Origin: an uncultured Prevotella sp.
GTDB lineage: Bacteria; Bacteroidota; Bacteroidia; Bacteroidales; Bacteroidaceae
Direction: 5' to 3'
Assembly (NCBI GenBank): GCA_946548085.1
Contig: CAMNPN010000011.1
Location: 27,481-91,480, forward strand
Length of the DNA: 64,000 nucleotides
Position 1 is the stretch's first letter; the number at the start of each line of letters is the position of its first letter. Below are positions 46,799-59,000 of this stretch, one piece after another. A model generated the notes under the pieces. The model made no database searches, had not been told where the DNA came from, and saw only the letters and a list, made by a program, of their open reading frames with translations. The position numbers were made by a program, and so were the translations under genes.

Positions 46799-47045
46799 CG
46801 ATCCGGTTAAGTCACCTGTCATACAGGAGATTATTATGAGCAATCGCATAGGGGCCATCTCTGTGGAGTTAGCGAAACGCTTGGACATAGAGCCTGTAAA
46901 GGCTTTACAGATGTTCTATGAGAGCCAAACATGTGCCGATCTACACGACAAGTCCACAGGGCTTTACCTCTATGGTGATCTCTATATCGTAGATGAATTT
47001 TTGTTGGAAAATGAACATAAAGGGGAAAATTCCTCTGTAGTATAA
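46779..47045 (+). CDS. DUF3791-like protein, third gene of the triplet
   Basis: An 88-residue protein overlapping the DUF3990 3' end by 20 bases. The core 'AISVELAKRLDIEPVKALQM' and 'FYESQTCADLHDKSTGLYLY' followed by 'GDLYIVDEFLLEN' is typical of the shorter DUF3791 type. It differs clearly from the first triplet gene. An internal start at 46836 (MSNRIGA) would give 69 residues. Its stop lies two bases before the second 37-bp repeat. Confidence 0.7.
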   Translation: MEQTISNDPVKSPVIQEIIMSNRIGAISVELAKRLDIEPVKALQMFYESQTCADLHDKSTGLYLYGDLYIVDEFLLENEHKGENSSVV

Positions 47046-47079
47046 GACGGAAGACGGAATAAGGAATAAGAACAAGATA
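47043..47079 (+). repeat. 37-bp direct repeat, copy 2
   Basis: Near-identical to 46017-46053 (two differences). It starts at the TAA of the third triplet gene's stop region and ends directly before the ATG of the 4,588-residue gene. Confidence 0.9.
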
Positions 47080-50000
47080 ATGACACAAGATATGAACCAT
47101 ACATTAGGGAAAGCCCTTCGGGCAGTGTTCGTGGCAGCGATGATGTCGCTGACGGGTAGTCATGCTTTGGCAGAAGATACGCAGTCAAGTACTGGTACAG
47201 GTGTCCATGTCATGGGTAATGTCTTTGGCGGCGGTAATCTGGCCGAGGTAAAGGGAAGAGTGACCGTGAACATCAAGGCGGGTACTGTTGTGAATGATGT
47301 CTATGGCGGCGGTGCAAAGGCTAACACCAATTCGTCTATTTATACCATTACACAAGAAGACGGAAAGGACGTCTATCCCACGACAGTCAATCTGACTGGC
47401 GGAACCATTGGTAATGCCTATGGTGGTGGTCTTGGTGAGAAAGCGGGTGTCAATGGCGGCACTGAAGATAAGGAAGCCCTTGTGTATGGTGACGTGTTGG
47501 TGAATGTGAACGGCACGGCATTTACTCAGGAGTTCGATACATATCAAGAAGGGACGGGTGAAGCAACTACAACTGTACAGGTTCCGAAGACTGGTCGTGT
47601 GTTTGGTTGTAATAACCTAAACGGCTCTCCACTGAAGACTGTTACTGTTCATGTTCATAAGACTGTTCGCCTTGATGGTGGAGTTCATAAAGCTGGCGAG
47701 TATGAGATAGCAGCTGTCTATGGCGGTGGTAACGAGGCTGCCTACGAACCGACAATATCAGGAGAGGAGACGGCAGAAAATTACGTCCATACCAATGTTA
47801 TTATCGATGGATGTGATCTTACCAGTATCAAACAAGTCTATGGCGGTGGTAACGCCGCATCGACGCCATCCACCCAGGTCACGATTAACGGCGCATTCGA
47901 AATCGATGAGGTCTTTGGCGGCGGTAATGGTAACGACAAGATTAAGAGAACAAGCGGATCTGACGTCAGTTGGCTGATTAATCCTGGTGCTAATGTGGGG
48001 TTCGAAGCCTATGATGCTGATTCTGAAGATTATGACACCCCAGAAGAGCGAGAGACAATGGCTTATGGCTTTGGCAAGGCTCAGGTGAACATTGGTGGTG
48101 GTAACATACATGCAGTCTATGGTGGTAGTAACGCCAAGGGAAATGTGCGTATGGTGGCTGTGGCGATGCTTGAAAAGACTTCCGAGGAGGACTGTTTCAC
48201 TGTTGATGAGGCATATGGTGGTGGTAAGGCTGCTCCTATGGACGGACGGGCCGAGCTGCAGTTAGGCTGTATTCCTGGAGTTGGTACAGTCTATGGCGGT
48301 GCCCGGGCTGCTACTGTAAACAATAATGTGGTTCTGACGATAACAAATGGTACCTTTAACAAAGTATTTGGTGGCAATAATGAAGCCGGCAGTATTAATG
48401 GTACAATCACTTTAAATATCGAGGAAACCGGGTGTACACCAATTGTTATTGGCCAACTTTATGGAGGTGGTAATCTGGCAGCCTATACGGCACCAACAGG
48501 AGAGAATGGCCCCACCCTCAACATAAAATCGTTTACAAGTATCGGTGAAGTTTATGGTGGCGGTTATTCTGCAGATGTGACAGGAAACGTTCATGTAAAC
48601 ATCAATGAGGTTGTAGGTGAACAGGCTGCAACTGTTAACGGCTATCCTAAAGATGCCCAGAATCAGGATATTACTTCTTTAGATGGTGTGGCGATACCTA
48701 CTCATACGAAGGATGCCATTGGTGCCATTCGCGTTGTCTATGGCGGTGGCTACGGTGCTGACGTGATAGGTGATGTTGAAGTCAATATCGGTACTGCTAA
48801 AACCATTGATTATGTATCAATGGTATCAGGTGAAACAGAACCAAGAACTGGTATTACCGTAGGAGGTGCCAATATAACCAACAGCGTCTATGGTGGCGGC
48901 TTTGGTGCGGCAACGACGGTGACGGGAAACGTTGTGGTAAATGTTGGTGGTCAGAAGACTGAAGGAACTACGACAACATTTATCGGTGGTGATATAGCTA
49001 TTGGCGGCAGTGTCTATGGCGGTAGTGCATTGGGAGCAGTGAATGCTACAAAGAGCGGTACAACGCTCAGCCTTACTGAAGGAAAGACAACAGCTGTTAC
49101 ACTTTGTAAGGGTAACGTAACAGGTGCTGTGTTCGGTGGTGGTCAGGGCAATTCAAACACAACGGCACACGTCTATGGTAAGTCTACGGTGACATTGTAT
49201 GGTGATGTGGTTGCTGGTGGCCTATATGGTGGTTGTGATGCCAATGGCGAGATGCATGATGGTGCAGAACTAAACCTCTTTGGTGGTACTGTCGGAACCA
49301 CCTTGGGTGATACGGATCCAATTCCCAATATGGTGTTTGGCGGTGGTCTCGGTCAGGCGACAAGAGTTGATGGCAATGTGACCGTAAATGTTGGCTCTAA
49401 GGACTATACAGGCAATACGTCTGTTACCATTTGGGGTAATGTGTATGGTGGTGGTGCCTTAGGTGATGTAAATACCCCCAAGAATACCAGTGACGCAACA
49501 ACATATACCACCTTGGTGAATCTCTTTAAGGGAACTGTTAATGGTAATGTGTTCGGAGGTGGTCTTGGACAGGCAGCTAAAGCTGCTGTCGGCACAGAGG
49601 GACAACCTGGCTATGAGCCTGCTATCCCAGCAATAGGTGCAGCAGTGAATGGTAATATCAGAGTTGACCTGAATGGATATGAGGGTATCGATATTAATGA
49701 TGAATCAGCGTTTGGTTCTTGTGTTGTGGTTGGTAGGATCTTTGGCTGTAACAATACCATGGGATCACCAGGTGGTAATGCTGAGGTGCATATCTATAAG
49801 ACCGTTGGCACAGGATCTAATGTACGCTCACCTGGGAAAACAAATACGACATACGATCTCGCTGCTGTATTTGGTGGCGGTAATAGGGCTGCATATTCAA
49901 CATCGGGAAAGACTGCCAAGGTGTTTATCGAGACCTGTAATGTAAGTATTAAAGAGGTATATGGTGGCGGTTATGGTGCTGATGTGCCTGCTACCAATGT

Positions 50001-53000
50001 GGAAGTAAATGGTGCTTATGAGATTGGTACAGTATTCGGTGGTGGTTATGGCGCAGGAAGTGATGATCCTGCGGCTGCTGACTACAATCCAGGTGCGAAT
50101 GTCAATGGAATCACGACAGTACTTCTTGAAGGTGGTACTATTCATGAGGCATACGGTGGCAGTAATACAAAGGGTGATGTAACAGGCGGTACAAATGTAA
50201 ACGTCAGTGACAATGGCAATACTAGCTGTCCTTTGAAAGTAGAGCAGATCTATGGTGGAGGAAAGAATGCCCAAATGACGGGCGGAACCAATATTATATT
50301 GGGTTGTCAGCCTGATGATTGGATTAAGGAAATTTATGCCGGTGCTCAGGCTGCTGATGTCGGCGGAAGTGTTGGTCTCACGATTACCAGCGGTAAGTTT
50401 GAGCGTGTGTTCGGAGGTAATAAGACCAGTGGTAAGATAAAGGGATCCATCACAGTGAACATTGAGGAGACAGGAACTTGTGCTACACCTATTATTATAG
50501 GTGAACTCTATGGTGGTGGTTACCAGGCTGGGTACTCGATTTATGGATATAATAATGATAACACTCCCAGAACAAAGGCACAATATGACACATGGTATGC
50601 TGGATTGTCAGATGAAGAAAAGGCAAAACCAGAGAATAAACCTTATAGCAATCCTCAATTGAATGTCCGTTCATTCACCAGTATCGGAGCCATCTATGGC
50701 GGTGGTTATGAGGCTCTTATGGTTGCAGATCCTACAGTTAGTATTAATGTGGTGAAAGGAAGCCATGCGGATGATAATGACTTAGCGGCTGGTAGTACCC
50801 AACCCAACAGCCTGCCTTATCCTGCTCATAAAAAAGGTGCTATCGGCACTATCGGCAATGTGTTCGGTGGTGGTAATTTGGCTACAGTTGATGGTAGTGC
50901 GACTGTTAATATTGGTACTGAAGAAACGGTGAAGTTGACGTCTATAGTTGATGATCCCAATACTACTGATGTTGATGAAAGTCTGCCAACTGTCGAAGGT
51001 GCCAATATCACTGGCAATGTATATGGTGGCGGTAATTTGGCCGATGTCACGGGTAGTACAGAGGTGAATATCTGTGCCAAAGAGGTTACCAGCGGTACTA
51101 CAACATCATGGCAAAGCGTTACCCCAGGTACTGCAGGCGTTGCCATCGCTGGTAATGTGTACGGTGGTGGTAAGGGTGAAGCAAGAGAAAGTGGTGATCG
51201 TGCATTCTATTGCGAGGAAGCAATGGTCGGCATAAATGATACGAATAGCGAAACAAATAATGATGACCCTGATTATGCTAATTATGGAACGCATGTCCGT
51301 ATTGGTAATGGTTCGGTGAATGGTTCTGTCTATGGCGGCGGTGAGATTGGCCGAGTGGAATTCCACACAGAAGTTGTCATTGGATTAGGAGCAGGAACAG
51401 GAGGAACCACCAAATCGCCTGTTATCAATGGTAGTGTGTTCGGTGCCGGTAAGGGTACGAATACTCATGGCTACTCAGGTCTTGTTCGTGGTGACAGTAG
51501 GGTTACTGTTCAGGCCGATGCCAAGATCGGACAAAGTGTCTATGGCGGCGGCGAGATGGCTTCAGTGGGTAAATATGAAGTTGTTGATGGATTACCGAAG
51601 AATCCACTATGGGGTGGAAAGTGTACTGTCACTATCCAAGGCTATGCAGAAATCGGACCAAACAACATGCAGATGGTTACTGAAAGTGGAAAGCCCGATG
51701 ACTCAGGTCACGTCTTTGGTGCGGGTAAGGGCATTCTGCCTTATGAAGGAGTTACAGGTACTCCTTGGAGTATGCAAACAGGTGGTAAGGTGACTTATGA
51801 TAATACCTATGTACCGGGAACGGATGGACTTAATTATGAAGCCGCTTACCTAAAGTTTATTCGGTCTCTGGGCTTAGCCTCCAACACAAATGTGATTATT
51901 GATGGAAATGCCTTCGTCAAGGGTTCTGTATATGGTGGTAGTGAGAACGGTTATGTACAGGCCAATACGCATGTGACTATTGCGGGTGGTCAGGTTGGTA
52001 ATGGTGATGGCGTAAATAAACCTTATACTACTGAAGAATGGGCTTATGACGGATCTGATGATAGTCATTCTCTGAAAGAATGTGCACACTGGCCGTTTGA
52101 ATCACCTTATAAACCTTATGATATATATGATTATCAGACAGGTACTACAAAACCAAATCCTGCTTCCGACGGTCATACTTTCTATGGCAACGTATTCGGC
52201 GGTGGTAGAGGCTACTACCCGTATGATGAAGGACCGGAGTTATCACAAGATCAAATTAACTTGGGATATTCTAAGGGCCTATGGCTTCGTGCGGCTGGTT
52301 CTGTAGGAGGTAACACCGTGGTGGATATCACGGGTGGACATATTCTGACCAGCGTCTATGGAGGTAACGAGCAGACCGATGTGACAGGCAGTTGTACCAT
52401 CAATATGGTTGGCGGTACTGTAGGTGTGCCTCGAACTGTGGATCAGGCAAAGGCTCATCCCGTCACTTGTTATGTCTTTGGTGCAGGTAAGGGTGACCAG
52501 CGTATCAACTTCAACACTTGGACGAATGTTGCCAGCACACAGGTCAATATCTCTGGTAATGCCCGTATCTATGGATCTACCTTCGGTGGTGGTGAGGATG
52601 GTCACGTCTTAGGTAATGTCGAAACGAACATCGGTGGCACCGTAAAAATCGACCTCAACGGCGATGGCGATACATCCGACGAGAGTGAGGCGTTCACAGC
52701 CCAAAACGGCCTGATAATTGGTACTACGGGAACCTCTGGAGTAGATGGAAATATCTTCGGCGGTGGCCGTGGTTTCAGTGAGACGGCCCTGACTGCTGGT
52801 GTGGTTGGCGGTAATGTGGATGTCAATATCTACAACGGTACCATTCTCGGAACTGTCTTTGGTGGCGGACGACTGGCATCTGTAGGAACGTTCTTTGCTG
52901 ATGCCACTGATAAAGATAAATATGGTAAGATGCAGGGTGACTTAACAGACTTGAATCATGGCGTCATCAGAATCAATATCTCGGGTGGTACTATTGGCGC

Positions 53001-56000
53001 TACGGCAAGTGATGGTAAGTTGGCAACATCCGATTATACTATCGGTGATGTGTTCGGCGGCTCTAAAGGAAGTACGAGAAACGACCTGCAATTCGGTCTG
53101 GCTAAACAAACCTTTATCACCATGACGGGTGGTAAGGTGAAAGGTAGCGTCTATGGCGGTGGAGAGGTAGCCGTCGTAGAGGGCAATGCTACGATTGCGA
53201 TTAGTGGCGGAGAGGTAGGTGACGGTGTGACAGCAAAAGGCGGAGCCAAGATAGGAAATGTCTTTGGTGGTGGTAAAGGTAATACGACTGTAGCCGATGC
53301 CGGACTAATCAAGGGAAATACCAAGGTGACGGTCAATCCTGGCTCTAACGGTGAGCCGAAGATATACCATAATATATATGGTGGTGGTGCCTACGGTTCG
53401 GTGGGTACCATCACATACGGTGATGCAACTTATGTTCCTAATCAGACTGCTGCGGTTTCAAAGATGCCGACTGCTTGGGAACGAGCAGCCGATGGAACTA
53501 CTCAAGCGAATACCGGTACAGCCGAGGTTTATGTCTATGGTGGTACAATCGGTACTAATGGTGATGAAAACGGCATGGTGTTTGGATCGTCACGAGGCGA
53601 TGTGGGTACGCCAGGTACAGATGGAGTCGATCCTAATGACCATCTGGCATGGGTTCATAATACGAAGGTTGTGATTGGCGGTGAAGGCATGAGCCCTATT
53701 GTCTATGGTTCTGTCTATGGTAGTGGTGAAAATGGACACGTATTTTATAATACTCAGGTTGATATTCATAATGGTACTATTGGTGTCACAGCCGATGATT
53801 CTTTTGGCGGCCCCAATTACCGTCTGCGCGGTAATGTCTACGGTGGAGGTTGCGGTGAGGATACCTATCCGGGTACAACGGGTACAACGAAAGAGAATTT
53901 CAACCCATTGGCAGGAATCGTGCTTGGTACTACAAATGTCACGATTGATGGTGGACAAGTTGTACACAATGTCTATGGCGCCGGTGCCTTAGGTTCGGCT
54001 ACCAATACCTCGGTTACTATTGCTGGTAATGCCATCGTTGGTGTCTCAGGTAAAAATGGTGGTAATGTCTTTGGTGCAGCCCGTGGTAAGGAAGGCATCA
54101 CTATTGTAGGCTCTAACCTGGCAAACTCCATTGCGACTGCAGTGAAGATCAATGGTGGTCAGATCTGGGGTAGTGTATATGGCGGCGGTGAAACTGGTAA
54201 TGTCAAGCAAGACGTGAATGTTTCTATGACAGGCGGTGCCGTAGCCAAGGATGTCTATGGTGGTGGCGCCCTGGCACATACGCAGACCGCTAACTGGGAT
54301 TTGACTACCAGTACCTGGGCAGAAGGCAAGACCTCTGCCAGTAGCACAACTATCGTCAGCCTGCTTGGCGGAACCATTAATGGCGATGCCTACGGTGGTG
54401 GTCTGGGCAGGAAGGCAGTAGCAGCCAAAGGTACTAATCCTGCTGTTACTGCCGTTGAGGCCATGGTGTATGGCGACGTGTTGGTGGAACTGAACAACAA
54501 CAATGATGGCGGTGAGGCTGATGAAAGTAAGAAGGGCTGTGTCGTCAATCGCGTCTTCGGCTGTAACAACCTGAACGGCACGCCGAAGGGAAAGGTCAAG
54601 GTGTTTGTGTATGCCACACAAAAGAGCGGAGAACAAACTCTTGCTGATAAAGCGGAACTGAATACAGGAACCTACGATGTTCAGGCTGTCTATGGCGGTG
54701 GTAACTTAGCTGAATTTATACCGGCTGATGCCCTGTTAGACTATGCAACCAACCAGGCAAAGGTGGATGCTGCCTATCCAGAGGTGGTGGTTGACGGCTG
54801 TAGGCTGACCAGTATTAAATATGTGTATGGTGGAGGTAATGCGGCTCCTGTTCCTGCCTCATCCGTGGAAATCAGACGTGCCTACGAGATCTATGAGGTG
54901 TTCGGCGGCGGTAATGGCGCTGACGACTATTCCCTGGAAGAGCATGGAGAAACCGTCTGGTATAAGAATCCCGGTGCAAACGTGGGCTATTATACCTATG
55001 CAACCTATCCTAAGGGAGATGGTCAGGGAGCAGGAACACAGGCCGACCCCTACAAAGCAGTTGAGAATGCCCTCTATGCAGGAGGTGAAGAGAATAAAGA
55101 GGCGAGATTAGCCGCTGCTGACATACAATACGGTTCGGGTATCGCAAAGTTGGAGGTCAAGGGTGGATACATCCACGTCTCCTACGGCGGCAGTAACTCG
55201 TTAGGTAATGTCAGGGCGAAGCTCTCGTCACGCTATTCTGCTGCGTTTGATGATTGCGACATGCAAGTGGAGCAGTCTTACGGTGGTGGAAAGAACGCAT
55301 GGAGCGATGCCGAGACCGACATGCTGGCAGACTGTGCCAAGGGTGTCAAGGAGATGTTCGGCGGTGCCAGGGATGCTGATGTCAATGGCGACATCAACCT
55401 GAGAATCACCAACGGCTCGTCGTTGGAGCGCGTGTTCGGCGGAAACAACACCAGTGGTGCTGTCAATGGCTCGATTACCATCACCATCGAGGAGGGTGGC
55501 TGCGAACCAATCCGTATCGGCGAACTGTATGCCGGTGGCTTCCTGGCACCTTACTCGGTCTATGGATATGAAAAGAACGAGGATGGCTCTTACAAGACAG
55601 CCGACGTGGAATATATTGATACAGACGGTCAGACAAAGACTCATACGCAGCGTATCCCACTCAAGAAAGGCGATGAAGGCGCACTGGCAACACCTCACAA
55701 GGATCCACGTATCAATGTGATTTCTGCCACCTATATAGGCAATATCTTCGGTGGCGGCTATCAGGCCAAGCTTGTGGGTAGTCCGCACATCAATGTCAAC
55801 ATGGAGCCGGGCAAGATTCTCGCTCACTATGTGAAGGATACGGAAGAAGACCCGTTTGTCGGTGAACACAAGGATGCTGATAATAACGTCGTCTATGTCG
55901 GTAAGGGAATTGCTGAGAATGGTGACGGTATCCTTGAAACTGGAACTATCGGCAATATCTACGGCGGCGGTAATATGGCCGATATCGTTGGTGACACGTA

Positions 56001-59000
56001 TGTTGAGATTGGTACTGGCAAATGGGTAAATCTGGTAAAGGATAATGATGGAGATTACAGGGAGGTTGAAGAAACGTTAACCCGTAATGCTGCCACGATT
56101 ACCGGCAATGTGTTCGGCGGTGGTAAGGGTAAGGCTGATTCGTTCAAGTGCGCGAAAGCAATGGTTGGAGTTGAAGACAGTGGCTCCGGCAGTACGAATG
56201 TCATCATCGGTAACGGTACAGTGGAAGGTTCTGTCTATGGCGGCGGTGAGATTGGCCGTGTGGAAGCGAATACGAACGTAACGATAGGACTCGAGGATGG
56301 AACAGGTGAACCCGTTATCAAGGGTAATGTGTTCGGAGCTGGCAGGGGCGTACATACACATGGCTATGCGGCTTTGGTACGTGGCAACAGTACTGTCACT
56401 GTCCAGGGTAAGACCAAAGTTGGCGGCAGTGTCTATGGTGGCGGCCAGATTGCGACGGTAGGCAAATATAAAATTGAGCATGATTTACCTTCTGAGACGA
56501 CAGGAGGTGGATTATGTACCGTCACCGTCCAAGACAAAGCTGAAATTACAGGTAATGTCTTTGGTGCCGGTCAGGGTATCACGCCTGCTTATAATCAAGC
56601 TGACTATAAGAATTTCAAGAGCATGGTGAACGCTGTAAATAAACCAAGTGGGGACGAAAAAGATACTTGGGATTATTATGTCGATGAATACGGTCAGAAA
56701 GACGAAAGTCTCGTCTGGAAATATTATAAGACAGAGGCAGATTACCTGAAGTTCCTCCAGACGTTGGCCTTAGCCAGCAATACCGTTGTGACCATCGACG
56801 GAAGTGCTCAGGTCAAGAAGAACGTCTATGGCGGTAGCGAGAGTGGCTTCGTGCAGAATCATACTCAAGTAAATACTCAGGGCAGCAGTGTGATTGGAAC
56901 GCAGACAATCTCAGGCGACGATGTCACGTACTCAGATGGTAATATCTTCGGTGGCGGAAAAGGTCTTGCTACTTTTGCCGAAGCCGGACTCGTGAAGGGA
57001 ACCACCACACTCAATATTACCGATGGTACCATATACGGTAATGTCTATGGTGGCGGTGAGTTAGGTGCAGTCGGTAAATACACTGTTTCTGATGACATGA
57101 GGACGTTTACTTGGGGCAATCCGTATAACAATACGGGTGTTTGTAATGTCACGATTGCTGGTGGTACGATTGGGTCTGGTGTTGCGATGAGTGATGATGG
57201 CACTTATGCTAACGGTAATGTGTTCGGTGCTGGTAAGGGCCTTCAGGATACTTTCTGGTGTGAGAAAGCCATTGTGTACAAAGCGAATGTCAATATCAAT
57301 GCAGGTAGGGTGAAAGGTAATGTATATGGCGGCGGCGAGGTTGGACGTGTGGAGACTGATGCTGAGGTGAAGATAGGCCCCGATTCAGGAACATCCACAC
57401 CCGTTGTCGAAGGCAGCGTGTTCGGTGGAGGAGCCGGCGTCAAGACACATGGCTACTCTGCGCTGGTTCGCGGCAACACGTATGTTACCGTTCAGAGTTC
57501 AGCCCAGGTAGGACATAACGTCTATGGTGGCGGTCAGATTGCAGCAGTGGGCAAGTATTATCTTGTAACTGATGACAATCAGACTGAGCACCCAGGATTG
57601 TCGGTAGGAATGCCATATTCTCTGGTAGATGACGGTTTGGGAATATGTTATGTCACCATTAAGGGCGATGCCGAGATTACAGGTAGCATCTTCGGTGGCG
57701 GTAAAGGAAAGGTGCCTGAGAATCTGGATTATACCAAACCTCAAGGCGCAGCAGCCTCTGATTATCATACTACTTCCTACGATATTGATGCTCACATGCC
57801 TAAACGCATGATGAACGATTATGCAAGAAAGAATACTTACTGGGAATACTTTGGTCCTTCTACGAATAACATTATATGGGAGTATTTCGACACAGAGGAC
57901 AAATACCTGACATTCCTTGAGACACTGGGATTGACCACACAGTCTGTCGTGGCAGTCGAGGGAGGCCAAGTTAATGGCAATGTCTATGGCGGTAGTGAGA
58001 GTGGTTTCGTTCAGCACAATACCTCTGTCACGATAGCAGGTGGCGAGATTGGTACGGAATCTGCCGGTGGCAACGTCTTTGGCGGCGGTCTTGGCCTTGC
58101 GACATTTGCTGAAGCCGGACGGGTAAGAGGAAACACCACTGTCAACGTCAATGCTGGCACGGTGAAAGGTAACGTCTATGGCGGCGGTCAGCTGGGTGAT
58201 GTAGGTACCATTGTCAAGAACGCCGATTACAATTATAAATGGACCGACGAGGCTAATCCTGGCGAAACTTACAATTGGAACAACACCGGCGTTTGTAATG
58301 TGACTGTCAAAGGCGGTACGATAGGTACCGGTGTTGAGCCAGGTGACGACGGTACATACGCTAACGGTAATGTGTTTGGAGCAGGTAAGGGCCTTGAAGA
58401 TACCTGGTGGTGTGAGAAAGCCATTGCATACAAGACGAATGTCACCATCACCGACGGCACAATCAATGGTACCGTCTACGGCGGTGGTCAGGTAGGTCGT
58501 GTGGAAAAAGATGCGACGGTGACGATAGGGACAGCAAATGAAACTGGGACTGGAAGCAAGCCCAATATCATTGGCAACGTCTTCGGTGCCGGTGCAGGTA
58601 TCAAGACACATGGCTACTCGGCACTGGTGCGTGGCGACACTTATGTCACCGTTCAGGGCATAGCACAGGTCGGACATAGTGTCTATGGCGGTGGCGAGAT
58701 AGCCTCGGTGGGACGGTTCACTGTCGTTGGTGGACTGCCGAAACATCCAGATAGCGGTGGAACTTGTACCGTCACGATCCAAGACCATGCTAAGATTGGA
58801 GCCGATGGTACGGGGCATAACGTCTTTGGTGCCTGCAAGGGTGTCAATCCTGCGCATATCGTAACTGCTGATCGTAAGAGTATGCAACTTCTTTCAAACG
58901 CACCAGAGAATGAAGAATTGTGGGATCATTATAACAATGATGAGACGTCTCCATTCATTTGGAGATATTATCCAGATGAGACTGATTACCTTGACTTCCT

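Noticed and set aside
45700-47300. The 1,863- and 4,588-residue proteins as one gene split by the toxin cassette
   Set aside because: Each has its own signal peptide and the first ends in a natural-looking Gly/Ser tail, so two genes are more likely; a split would need the signal peptide to have arisen later.
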